From JAWRCU01 sp033542235 (GTDB taxonomy: Bacteria > Pseudomonadota > Alphaproteobacteria > Rhizobiales > Rhizobiaceae), in assembly GCF_033542235.1 (NCBI RefSeq), contig NZ_JAWRCU010000007.1, positions 124,001 through 188,000 on the forward strand: 64,000 bases of DNA, read 5' to 3'. Both the position numbers and the translations under genes were made by a program. Positions 26,480 to 33,702 of the stretch are shown one piece after another (position 1 is the first letter of the stretch; every line of letters starts with the position of its first letter). The notes below the pieces were generated by a model. That model searched no databases, was not told the DNA's origin, and saw nothing but the letters and a program-made list of their open reading frames with translations.

Positions 26480-26567
26480 CCTTGCCCATTCGGCTGATTG
26501 CTCGCGGCTGCAGGCCGTCGATTCGAGCGGTCATGTCTCGTTTTTCGGCGCGCGGTCGTTTTCCCAG

Positions 26568-26592
26568 GGAACTTAGTGCGGCTTCGGCGGTT
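26568..26592 (+). promoter_or_regulatory. EcfG-type promoter before the CsbD relic
   Basis: GGAAC (26568-26572), 16-bp spacer, GGTT (26589-26592), about 70 bp before the decayed CsbD reading frame. Confidence 0.6.
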
Positions 26593-26661
26593 CAGAGAGG
26601 TTCCAACGCGGAGTTGATCGTCGACCCTGCGGCGTAGCGGCGCGAAAGTAAAGACGCCGCG

Positions 26662-26800
26662 AACTGGAAGCGGGTGCTAAAGGCGAGGTGAAGGAGCAGT
26701 GGGAAAGCTGACCGACGACGATTTGGACGAGATCGCCGGCCGTCGTGAGCTGCTGAAAGGCAAGATCCAGGAGCTGGATGGCCTCGGCAGAGGTCGTTAG
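26662..26800 (+). pseudogene. Decayed CsbD-family stress protein gene
   Basis: Pieces of a CsbD-like protein appear in successive frames: NWKRVLK (from 26662), GEVKEQW (about 26681-26702), then GKLTDDDLDEIAGRRELLKGKIQE ending at a TAG at 26798-26800. Intact CsbD proteins read in one frame as NW..LKG.VKEQWGKLTDDDL..I.GKRD.L.GKIQ. Two frameshifts and the lack of a start codon make this non-functional. The stress promoter upstream survives. Confidence 0.75.
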
Positions 26801-27051
26801 CCGCAACCTGGATCGATGGTTTAACACACAGGATTGGTAGCCCAAAGTTGTCCATCCGTGATCGGGTGGAGTGCAAGGCCGCAGCCATTGCCAGCTTCCC
26901 GCGAGGCCGCGTCGGGCTGCTTTCAAGTCAGTCTGGCCTTCTACGAAAATTCCGTACCTTTTCTTGGAAGTTTGTCATTGGTTAATGCCCGACGCGCCGA
27001 CTGCCGCTAACTGGGAATAAAGACAATAAGAAGGAACAACTGGAGGTAGTT

Positions 27052-27294
27052 TTGATTAAATACCATCAGGAGAGTTTACACGAGCTAGTTGAGCACTACA
27101 TGGACTGCCGACGCCTCAAGAAGTCGCCAGTCTCCCTTGCTGCCGCATCCAAAGCGATCACAACAATTATGCCGGATTGTCCCTTGGCAGGCAGGGAACT
27201 GGCGAATGTCATTGCTGCATCGGCAATAAGACATGGCCATATCGTCAGTTTCGACCTTGATCGGAGCCTCAATCGGTCCGTAGCAGGGCACTAA
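27052..27294 (+). CDS. Small hypothetical protein
   Basis: An 80-residue protein read from a TTG at 27052 with a good GGAGG six bases upstream. It is lower in GC at its 5' end than its surroundings. The sequence (SLAAASKAITTIMPDCPLAGRELANVIAASAIRHG) is helical with no known domain. No GGAAC promoter upstream. It could have been acquired recently, or be a spurious frame; the ribosome binding site argues for a gene. Confidence 0.5.
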   Translation: MIKYHQESLHELVEHYMDCRRLKKSPVSLAAASKAITTIMPDCPLAGRELANVIAASAIRHGHIVSFDLDRSLNRSVAGH

Positions 27295-27386
27295 TTCGGT
27301 GGCCCGGAGCGCACCGCTTGGGCCTTGGCAACAAGAGGAGGAGCGAGTTCACGGTCGACGGCAGCAGAGCTACGGGAGCAGCCAGC

Positions 27387-27722
27387 TCAGCCGCCGCCGA
27401 TCGGAGTGATGACCTTGCCCGACCCACCGCATTCGGGGCAGGGGGCATCGTTCACTTTTCCGGTCCCGGAACAGCGGCGACAGATGTTCTCGCCGGAGCC
27501 CGGAGTACCAGCCGCGACCTCATCGCCATTTGTCTGGATTGATGTAGCTCCATGCTCGGCCGCAGTTTTTCCTTCGAGCTTGTCCCGGATCAATGCCGCT
27601 TGAGCCCGGTCGACGTCGACAGGCCTACCGCTGTCGTCCGGCAGACCTTCGCCGGATTGGCCGATCGTGTCGTTGCGGGGCCGGTCATTCGTGCCGGTTG
27701 TGATTTTCGGTGTTTGGGCCAT
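27387..27722 (-). CDS. Small protein with DnaJ-like zinc finger
   Basis: A 111-residue protein. The last 33 residues carry two C-x-x-C-x-G-x-G units (CRRCSGTGKV with Cys81/Cys84, and CPECGGSGKV with Cys95/Cys98), like half of a DnaJ zinc-finger domain able to bind one Zn2+. The N-terminal part is polar and probably disordered. It follows the DUF6496-type gene by 33 bp on the same strand, so it is likely expressed from the same stress promoter. Confidence 0.75.
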   Translation of the reverse strand: MAQTPKITTGTNDRPRNDTIGQSGEGLPDDSGRPVDVDRAQAALIRDKLEGKTAAEHGATSIQTNGDEVAAGTPGSGENICRRCSGTGKVNDAPCPECGGSGKVITPIGGG

Positions 27723-27755
27723 TGTCAGGCTCCAATGTATCGGGTGGAAACCGCA

Positions 27756-28127
27756 TCATTGGTGGAGGGCGTGTTCGAGCTGGCCCTTTGACATCTTGGA
27801 ACGGCCTGGAATGTCGCGACGCTTGGCCTCCTGGTAGAGTTCGGCCTTCGTGGCGCCGCCATCGCCTCGGCGGGATGCACCCTTGCCTTCTGTCCTGGCT
27901 TGCGCCGTTTCGCCCTTGCGCTCCTTGGTCTTGGTCCGTCTCAGGTTCCTGCGATTTTCCTTTGGACTCTCCTGTCTCGTTGCGCCTGCTTCGTGCAGCG
28001 CGATGGCGACAGCCTGCTTGCGATTTTTGACCTTTGGACCTTTGCCGCGGATGCGCAACTCACCGTGCTTGTATTCATGCATGACGCGCTCGACGGTCTT
28101 CTCTTGAGCCTTCGATTGCTTGGCCAT
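27756..28127 (-). CDS. DUF6496 protein with RhoN/SAP-like C-terminus
   Basis: A 123-residue very basic protein. Residues 8-48 (EKTVERVMHEYKHGELRIRGKGPKVKNRKQAVAIALHEAG) match the DUF6496 pattern, and the last 30 (TKAELYQEAKRRDIPGRSKMSKGQLEHAL) resemble a Rho N-terminal/SAP-type nucleic-acid-binding helix pair. A role in nucleic-acid binding is inferred from charge and the SAP-like end. It follows a perfect GGAAC-N16-CGTT promoter and is first of a two-gene unit. Confidence 0.78.
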   Translation of the reverse strand: MAKQSKAQEKTVERVMHEYKHGELRIRGKGPKVKNRKQAVAIALHEAGATRQESPKENRRNLRRTKTKERKGETAQARTEGKGASRRGDGGATKAELYQEAKRRDIPGRSKMSKGQLEHALHQ

Positions 28128-28149
28128 GTTTTTCTCCTTTTTCCTTTCG

Positions 28150-28174
28150 AACGTAGGCTGGTCGGGGAGGTTCC
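28150..28174 (-). promoter_or_regulatory. EcfG-type promoter for the DUF6496 operon
   Basis: Minus-strand GGAAC (28174-28170), 16-bp spacer, CGTT (28153-28150), 22 bp before ATG 28127. Confidence 0.7.
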
Positions 28175-28297
28175 GGTCTCAAGGAAACTGCGACATCGCA
28201 ACGGGCCTCACGATGTGAACATTCGGGCTGCGCGGAAGTTTCGAAGGGGTGGTTCAACGCACGCAAAATCGAACCGCGCAAATCGAAAGGAATGCCC

Positions 28298-28618
28298 ATG
28301 TCTTCCGATCCCAAAAACCAGCTCGTCGATTTCCTGGAGAAACGCGCCTTCGATCCGGTCATGAGGGCGAAGCCGGACGGCCGCTCCGAAACCGAGCGCA
28401 AGAAACTCGAGCATGTCCAGAACGCCACGCAGTCGGAGATCGAGCGCTATCGCGGCTACGATTCGGCCAAGGAGGTCGTGGTCAATTTCAGGCGTGACCT
28501 CGATTCAAGTGCCGCCAAGAAGGTCCATTCCGAACTGCACCAGCTGAACCTTCCTACGGTCCGCGACATTCGAGAGGAATTCGAGAAGAAGGTCGCCTCG
28601 CTTCACGTAAGTGCCTGA
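28298..28618 (+). CDS. Small hypothetical protein
   Basis: A 106-residue charged helical protein (PKNQLVDFLEKRAFDPVMRAK, then VVNFRRDLDSSAAKKVHSEL). ATG 28298 is preferred because AAAGGA lies six bases upstream; ATG 28292 directly abuts it. No domain recognised. It is divergent from the DUF6496 unit. A degenerate TGAAC-N16-AGTT lies upstream, which may be a weak stress promoter. Confidence 0.7.
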   Translation: MSSDPKNQLVDFLEKRAFDPVMRAKPDGRSETERKKLEHVQNATQSEIERYRGYDSAKEVVVNFRRDLDSSAAKKVHSELHQLNLPTVRDIREEFEKKVASLHVSA

Positions 28619-28723
28619 GGCTGGGACCCGCTCGATCAGGGCTGGGCTGGCGCTGGTTTCCGGCGTCGGGCCGACCCTTTCATTCGACAGAGCCTTCATC
28701 TTGTACCCATTGAGGAGGCAGGA

Positions 28724-29278
28724 ATGACCGATGCAACAATCCTTCCACACGGAGACGCACGTGCTGCTCCCGGTTCGGGTGCTTCCAGAGATGACATATG
28801 GGCGCTCAACCATGAGCTTGCCGACAGGGGCTTTCTCGTAACCTCAGCCGACAACCTGATCACATGGGCGCGGACGGGCTCATTGATGTGGATGACTTTC
28901 GGACTTGCCTGTTGCGCGATCGAGATGATGCAGATGTCTATGCCGCGCTACGACGCCGAGCGGTTCGGATTTGCGCCACGTGCGAGCCCCCGCCAGTCCG
29001 ATGTGATGATCGTAGCCGGCACGGTCTGCAACAAGATGGCGCCGGCACTCCGGAAGGTCTACGACCAGATGCCTGAGCCTCGTTACGTGATCTCCATGGG
29101 ATCGTGCGCCAACGGCGGTGGATACTATCATTACTCCTACTCGGTCGTCCGCGGTTGCGACCGCATCATACCGGTAGACATCTACGTGCCTGGATGTCCG
29201 CCAACTGCTGAGGCGCTGCTCTACGGCGTATTGCTGCTGCAGAAGAAGATTCGACGGATCGGCAGCATCGAGCGCTGA
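28724..29278 (+). CDS. Orphan NuoB-like NADH-quinone oxidoreductase subunit B
   Basis: A 184-residue homologue of complex I subunit B. All four ligands of cluster N2 are present: Cys63/Cys64 (LACCAIEMMQ), Cys128 (SMGSCANGG) and Cys158 (YVPGCPPT). It has one extra Cys102 (GTVCNKMAP) where the family usually has Leu-Thr. GGAGG precedes the ATG. No other nuo gene is nearby, so it cannot form complex I alone; it may replace the housekeeping NuoB under stress or serve another hydrogenase-like complex. Both are inference. Confidence 0.88.
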   Translation: MTDATILPHGDARAAPGSGASRDDIWALNHELADRGFLVTSADNLITWARTGSLMWMTFGLACCAIEMMQMSMPRYDAERFGFAPRASPRQSDVMIVAGTVCNKMAPALRKVYDQMPEPRYVISMGSCANGGGYYHYSYSVVRGCDRIIPVDIYVPGCPPTAEALLYGVLLLQKKIRRIGSIER

Positions 29279-29300
29279 TTAGACGCTGGCACGCTCGCGC

Positions 29301-29325
29301 GGAACCTCCACGGCGATTGGCGGTT
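29301..29325 (+). promoter_or_regulatory. EcfG-type promoter for the erythromycin-esterase-like gene
   Basis: GGAAC (29301-29305), 16-bp spacer, GGTT (29322-29325). The -10 box ends 7 bp before ATG 29333, implying a leaderless transcript or a later start. Confidence 0.65.
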
Positions 29326-29332
29326 GGGGTTT

Positions 29333-30637
29333 ATGCCGATTGCGTTGCCGGAAATGATCGCCCGAACTGCGCAGGCGCTGCCAGACTTCGATGATCCGGC
29401 GTTCGGAGCGTTATTCGACCAATTCGGCGATCGTCGGGTGGTGCTGCTCGGAGAGGCAAGTCATGGCACCTCCGAATTCTATCGCGCTCGCGCAGCTGTC
29501 ACCAGGCATTTGATCGAGCGTCACGGCTTTACGATCGTGTCCGTGGAAGCGGATTGGCCCGATGCCGCTGCGATCGATCGATATGTGCGGCATCAGCCGG
29601 CCCGAGCCGGTGCCGAGCCGCCCTTCCAGCGGTTCCCGACCTGGATGTGGCGAAACACCGACGTCGCTTCCTTTGCCGACTGGCTGCGCAGCCGAAACGA
29701 GGCGATTGCGACACCCGAAGGGATGGCCGGCTTCTACGGTCTCGACATCTACAATCTGCGGGCCTCGATCTCCGCTGTGCTCGCCTATCTCGACCAGGTC
29801 GATCCAGAGGCAGCTGCGGTGGCGCGTGAGCGCTATGGATGCCTCACCCCCTGGCAACGGGAGCCTTCGACCTACGGCAGGGCCGTACTGACCGCAGGAT
29901 ACCGCAGATGCGAAGAAGCGGTGATCGCCCAATGCCGGGATCTGCTGGCCCGGGAGCTCGACTACGCCGCGCAGGATGGCAGGAGCTTTCTCGATGCCGC
30001 ACAGAATGCGAGGCTGATCGCTTCCGCCGAGCGCTATTATCGCATCATGTACTATGGCGGCGCCGAATCCTGGAACCTGCGCGACACGCACATGTTCGAG
30101 ACGCTCCAAAATCTGCTTGAAGCACGGGGACCGGCTTCGAAGGCGATCGTATGGGCGCACAATTCGCATATCGGGGATGCCCGGCATACCGAGATGGGCT
30201 CAGAGCGCGACGAGCTGAATATTGGCCAGCTCTGCCGCGAAAAATTTGGTGATCAGGCGGCCTTGATCGGCTTCGGCACCCATTCCGGCACGGTGGCCGC
30301 GGCTAGCGACTGGGACGGCGACATGGAGGTGAAGAGCGTAAGGCCGTCGCATGCCGACAGTTATGAGAGGCTCTGCCATGACTCCGGCGCGCCGCGGTTC
30401 CTTCTCGATCTGGGCGCCGACAACGACGTGAACGACCGCTTGCGCGAGCCAAGGCTCGAACGCTTCATCGGCGTCATCTATCGTCCCGAGACCGAGCTGA
30501 TGAGCCACTATGCGAATGCTTCGCTGCCCCGGCAATTCGATGCATATCTCTGGTTCGACCAGAGTTCGGCGGTGACGCCGCTCGGTCCGGAACATGCCCG
30601 CACAGGTGTGCCGGATACCTACCCGTTTGGCCTGTAG
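29333..30637 (+). CDS. Erythromycin esterase-like hydrolase
   Basis: A 434-residue member of the erythromycin esterase (EreA-like / DUF-type succinoglycan biosynthesis) superfamily. The N-terminal LLGEASHGTSEFYRAR holds the metal/catalytic Glu and His, and WAHNSHIGDA and SYERLCHDSG are later conserved blocks. The family hydrolyses macrolide lactones in resistance strains, but chromosomal homologues have unknown substrates. ATG 29333 lies at the expected transcription start; ATG 29354 is the alternative, and a TTG at 29324 overlaps the -10 box and is rejected. Confidence 0.82.
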   Translation: MPIALPEMIARTAQALPDFDDPAFGALFDQFGDRRVVLLGEASHGTSEFYRARAAVTRHLIERHGFTIVSVEADWPDAAAIDRYVRHQPARAGAEPPFQRFPTWMWRNTDVASFADWLRSRNEAIATPEGMAGFYGLDIYNLRASISAVLAYLDQVDPEAAAVARERYGCLTPWQREPSTYGRAVLTAGYRRCEEAVIAQCRDLLARELDYAAQDGRSFLDAAQNARLIASAERYYRIMYYGGAESWNLRDTHMFETLQNLLEARGPASKAIVWAHNSHIGDARHTEMGSERDELNIGQLCREKFGDQAALIGFGTHSGTVAAASDWDGDMEVKSVRPSHADSYERLCHDSGAPRFLLDLGADNDVNDRLREPRLERFIGVIYRPETELMSHYANASLPRQFDAYLWFDQSSAVTPLGPEHARTGVPDTYPFGL

Positions 30638-30656
30638 GAGCCCTCCCTCGCAGAGG

Positions 30657-30682
30657 GGAACCTTCGGCATCGAGTTATTGTT
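30657..30682 (+). promoter_or_regulatory. EcfG-type promoter for the 30703 unit
   Basis: GGAAC (30657-30661), 17-bp spacer, TGTT (30679-30682), 20 bp before ATG 30703. Confidence 0.6.
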
Positions 30683-30702
30683 GGGTCTTCGAAAGGACCC
30701 CA

Positions 30703-30909
30703 ATGATGACCAGCACCAAGCATCATAAAGGCAAGAAGCCGAGCGACATGGATGTTTCCAACAATCCCGGTATCGGCACCTCGAAAGGCACGATCAAGGA
30801 AAGCGACGAGCTCTTCCAAGGCGAGAACACCGTCGAGGGCGATGTGGAGAACGACGCGGGGAGGGGCGGAAGCATCAATCCACGTCAGAACGTTCGCACC
30901 AACAAATGA
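30703..30909 (+). CDS. Small hydrophilic hypothetical protein
   Basis: A 68-residue Lys/Asp/Gly-rich, probably disordered protein (VSNNPGIGTSKGTIKESDELFQGE, ending GGSINPRQNVRTNK). Composition resembles hydrophilin-like stress proteins; this is inference. It is followed 10 bp later by the 30920 gene, whose ribosome binding site overlaps this stop, so the two form a unit. Confidence 0.65.
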   Translation: MMTSTKHHKGKKPSDMDVSNNPGIGTSKGTIKESDELFQGENTVEGDVENDAGRGGSINPRQNVRTNK

Positions 30910-30919
30910 GGTGGCGCAA

Positions 30920-31195
30920 ATGAGTAGTGTTCGATCGAAGGCAAGGCCGATGGCGGGAAAGAAGACCCACGACCAGCAGATTCGCATAATCGAAGGCCGC
31001 GAGAACACGAAGAAAGCCGGCAAGGATTTCGACGCTGAAGCTGAGCTGAAGCGATCGGAACAGGAGCGCGAAGCCTTTCGCAAGGGCGCTCATCTGAAGG
31101 CCCCGCCGCGCGACCTTGCCGATCCTGACGATCGCAACCAGCTACGCGGCGAACATCAGGAAAGCAGCCACCACAAAAAGAGGCCGGACGATTGA
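30920..31195 (+). CDS. Small highly charged hypothetical protein
   Basis: A 91-residue Lys/Glu/Arg-rich protein starting at ATG 30920 with a GAGGTGG ribosome binding site. It has a helical centre (RIIEGRENTKKAGKDFDAEAELKRSEQE) and a polar tail. The upstream in-frame extension overlaps the 30703 gene and is rejected. No domain or membrane segment. It is probably co-expressed with the 30703 gene from the stress promoter. Confidence 0.65.
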   Translation: MSSVRSKARPMAGKKTHDQQIRIIEGRENTKKAGKDFDAEAELKRSEQEREAFRKGAHLKAPPRDLADPDDRNQLRGEHQESSHHKKRPDD

Positions 31196-31208
31196 GCGCG
31201 CGTTTGGC

Positions 31209-31628
31209 ATGAGCAATCTCTCGAACGCCGTTGACATTGCCGCCCAGGCGCATGACGGCCAAATTGACAAGCTTGGCGAGCCCTATTTCGAGCATTGCCG
31301 GCGAGTCGCGGAGGCGGTGGAGACGCTTGACGAAAAGATTGTCGCTTATCTACACGACGTGATCGAGAAAGGAGCGGGGTGGAACCGGTTACGGCTTCGG
31401 CAAGAAGCGGGGTTCAGCCCGGTCGTGATATCCGCCGTTGATGCCCTGACGCGCCGAGCGGGAGAAGGGGACGACGATTTTGTCCGCAGGGCGGCCTCGA
31501 ACCCGCTCGCCCGCAATGTAAAGCGCGCCGACCTTCTCGACAATCGACGTCAGGCGATCGCTGCTGGCAGGTCATCGGCGAAATATGATGAGGGGCTGGC
31601 GGTGCTTGCGAACGAGTTCGGCCTGTGA
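31209..31628 (+). CDS. Small HD-domain phosphohydrolase (possible (p)ppGpp hydrolase)
   Basis: A 139-residue HD-domain protein resembling the hydrolase half of RelA/SpoT and small alarmone hydrolases: AHDGQIDKLGEPYFEH (His29), the HD pair His49-Asp50 (YLHDVIEKG), and VKRADLLDNR (Asp108), equivalent to VKLADRLHN in SpoT. No synthetase, TGS or ACT domain. It may trim (p)ppGpp or another nucleotide; residue-level similarity is seen, the substrate is inferred. Start ATG 31209 lies 13 bp after the preceding gene. Confidence 0.75.
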   Translation: MSNLSNAVDIAAQAHDGQIDKLGEPYFEHCRRVAEAVETLDEKIVAYLHDVIEKGAGWNRLRLRQEAGFSPVVISAVDALTRRAGEGDDDFVRRAASNPLARNVKRADLLDNRRQAIAAGRSSAKYDEGLAVLANEFGL

Positions 31629-31680
31629 TGCCGGCGCCGGAGTGGATCGCAAAGAGTTGACGTTTGTCGCAGCTGGGATT

Positions 31681-31706
31681 GGAACTCGACCTGTGCTGTG
31701 GCTGTT
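31681..31706 (+). promoter_or_regulatory. EcfG-type promoter for the 31747 gene
   Basis: GGAAC (31681-31685), 17-bp spacer, TGTT (31703-31706), 40 bp before ATG 31747. Confidence 0.6.
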
Positions 31707-31746
31707 GATTTCCCACCTGACGGTTGCAACGAGATGAGGCAGCGCC

Positions 31747-31992
31747 ATGAGCGAGCTGACGGACATCCGAGGCCTTATCCAGCGAGGCGCTCCCGCCAAT
31801 GGTGACGAGGCCCGAAGAATTATCCGGGTTGCTCTCGAAAACGGTGCCGATCGGGCACAGGATTGGGAACGCAGGTTATCGGCAGCCCTCACGGAAATTC
31901 TGGTCGGCCGTCAATTGCATCTGGCGACATATGCGGCCCGCGCGAACGCACTTGCCGTCATCGACGAAATAGACCGTCGGCGAATGCATTAG
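31747..31992 (+). CDS. Small hypothetical protein
   Basis: An 81-residue helical protein (MSELTDIRGLIQRGAP, then WERRLSAALTEILVGRQLHL). No domain, signal or membrane segment recognised. It stands alone behind a GGAAC-N17-TGTT promoter and is therefore a likely stress-regulon member of unknown role. Confidence 0.65.
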   Translation: MSELTDIRGLIQRGAPANGDEARRIIRVALENGADRAQDWERRLSAALTEILVGRQLHLATYAARANALAVIDEIDRRRMH

Positions 31993-32103
31993 CCGGAAGT
32001 CTGCGCACTCAGCTATTGTCTCGCAGGTGAGACTCCAGTGTCGGGTGTCTCCGATTTCAGCAGCCGATCCTGCGCGAGAAACCGAACTGGATCACGTTTG
32101 GCA

Positions 32104-32511
32104 TCAGCCGAGCCTGTCCTTCTCCCGAGGGCTGTCTGAAGGGACGGCTTCTATCACTGCCTTGTCCGGATCGAAGGCTCCGTGCCTGGCAATGGACTGT
32201 GCGGCTGGGTTCGGCGTCTCATAAGCCCACATGAAGTCGTCTGCGGTCTCTCCGACAGCGCTGACACGCCAATAGCTTGCGGTACCCTTCACCGGGCACC
32301 GGGAGCTGCGATCTGTCTTGTGGAGGAATTCGAAGTAGATGTCGTCGAATGGGATGTAAAGAACCGGTTCATGCCCTGCTTCTTGCACGATCTTGGCGCG
32401 CTTCGTCGAGGCGACGATCGCGCTTGAAAATGTAACAGTGACCGTCCCGTCATAGGGCTCGATCTCAATTTCGCTGCGGGGACTCCGGGTCGTTTCATTC
32501 TGAACGTTCAT
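32104..32511 (-). CDS. DUF427 domain protein
   Basis: A 135-residue protein starting at ATG 32511. The DUF427 beta-rich fold is indicated by VTVTFSSAIVASTKRAKIV, PVLYIPFDDIYFEFLHKTDR, CPVKGTASYW and DDFMWAYETPNP. The long in-frame extension to 32784 overlaps the divergent gene and promoters and is rejected. DUF427 proteins are small soluble proteins of unknown function. A perfect GGAAC-N16-CGTT promoter lies 38 bp upstream. Confidence 0.85.
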   Translation of the reverse strand: MNVQNETTRSPRSEIEIEPYDGTVTVTFSSAIVASTKRAKIVQEAGHEPVLYIPFDDIYFEFLHKTDRSSRCPVKGTASYWRVSAVGETADDFMWAYETPNPAAQSIARHGAFDPDKAVIEAVPSDSPREKDRLG

Positions 32512-32548
32512 CTGGGACTCCAAGGCGATTGAAACACCACATGTCCCG

Positions 32549-32573
32549 AACGCACTTTGGAGCCGAGCGTTCC
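32549..32573 (-). promoter_or_regulatory. EcfG-type promoter for the DUF427 gene
   Basis: Minus-strand GGAAC (32573-32569), 16-bp spacer, CGTT (32552-32549). Confidence 0.7.
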
Positions 32574-32588
32574 AACTCCGCCAGGGCT

Positions 32589-32614
32589 GGAACCTCCGTT
32601 TTCGCGACGACGTT
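32589..32614 (+). promoter_or_regulatory. EcfG-type promoter for the isocitrate-lyase-family gene
   Basis: GGAAC (32589-32593), 17-bp spacer, CGTT (32611-32614). Divergent from the DUF427 promoter, with only 15 bp between the two -35 boxes. Confidence 0.7.
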
Positions 32615-32639
32615 CTACTATCCAGCAAGGAGTGGAAAA

Positions 32640-33554
32640 GTGTCGAAAATCGCTTGGAAAACCGTTCTCGCCAACAACTCGCCTTTGATACTGCCATCGG
32701 CGCCGGATGCGCTGACCGCCCGGCTGATCGAGATGGCCGGCTTTCCGGCATATCAGATCGGCGGTTTCGCGCTCGCCGCCGCAATGCATGGCTTCCCCGA
32801 CATCGACCTGGAACATTATGGCGAAAAGCATGCGCGGGCGCGCGAGATCATCGAGGCATGTGAGCTTCCCGTTCTCGTCGACGGCGACGACGGCTATGGC
32901 GATGTCAAGAACGTGACGCGCGTCGTTCGCGGCTATGAAGCCATCGGCGCTTCGGCGCTATTCATCGAGGATCAGACCGCGCCGAAGCGTTGCGGCCACA
33001 TGGCTGGCAAGGAGGTCGTTCCGGTGGAAGAGATGGAGCAGAAGATCCATGCCGCGGCGTCGGCACGCGTGAGCCAGGATTTCTTCCTGCTGGCGCGGAC
33101 CGATGCACGGGAGCCGCTGGGATTGGAGGAAGCGATAGAGCGCGGCGAAAAATACCTGAAGGCCGGAGCAGACGGCATCTACGTTGAAGGCCCGACCACC
33201 GAAGATGAACTGCGTCAGGTGGGAGCCGCATTCAAGGGCGTTCCGCTCGCGACCAGCATTCTCGAGCGTGGCGGCAAGACGCCTTGGGTCGCCCCGGCTG
33301 ATCTTTACGCGATGGGTTACAGCATGATCCTCTATCCAACGACTGTGCTCTTCCGCGCAGTCCATGCCATGCAATCGGCGCTGGATGATCTGAAGCGCGG
33401 CACACCGCTCTCTCGTGACGAAAGCGTCGACATGCCGGCCTTCGAAAAGATCGTGAACATGCCCGAATGGTCTGAGATCGAAAACCGCTACATGGGCAAG
33501 AGCCGATCTCCGGGGATGGTCGGAAAGATGAAGCAGGCACTGACCGGCACTTGA
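32640..33554 (+). CDS. Isocitrate lyase / PEP mutase family protein
   Basis: A 304-residue (beta-alpha)8 enzyme. The Mg2+ loop DGDDGYGD is at residues 81-88 and the ICL-type active loop KRCGHM at 116-121, which points to a lyase (methylisocitrate-, dimethylmalate- or oxaloacetate-type) rather than PEP mutase. It would split a 2-hydroxy or 2-oxo dicarboxylate. The start is GTG 32640 with AAGGAG seven bases upstream; the longer frame runs into the promoters. Exact substrate is unknown. Confidence 0.85.
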   Translation: MSKIAWKTVLANNSPLILPSAPDALTARLIEMAGFPAYQIGGFALAAAMHGFPDIDLEHYGEKHARAREIIEACELPVLVDGDDGYGDVKNVTRVVRGYEAIGASALFIEDQTAPKRCGHMAGKEVVPVEEMEQKIHAAASARVSQDFFLLARTDAREPLGLEEAIERGEKYLKAGADGIYVEGPTTEDELRQVGAAFKGVPLATSILERGGKTPWVAPADLYAMGYSMILYPTTVLFRAVHAMQSALDDLKRGTPLSRDESVDMPAFEKIVNMPEWSEIENRYMGKSRSPGMVGKMKQALTGT

Positions 33555-33702
33555 CGGACTTCGCGGCGGATCCAGCTGCCGCTTGCCGTCCGCCCGAAGG
33601 CTCGCGCCATAGGCGCGCTCCAGCCGCTCGGGAGGTGCCGGTGCATTTTGTCGGAATGCATTGAGACTGACTGCCACACGTCTGCCCGTCCTAAGGCGGG
33701 CA

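Noticed and set aside
26573..26926. 117-codon frame on the minus strand
   Set aside because: It is antisense to the CsbD relic and has no recognisable features.
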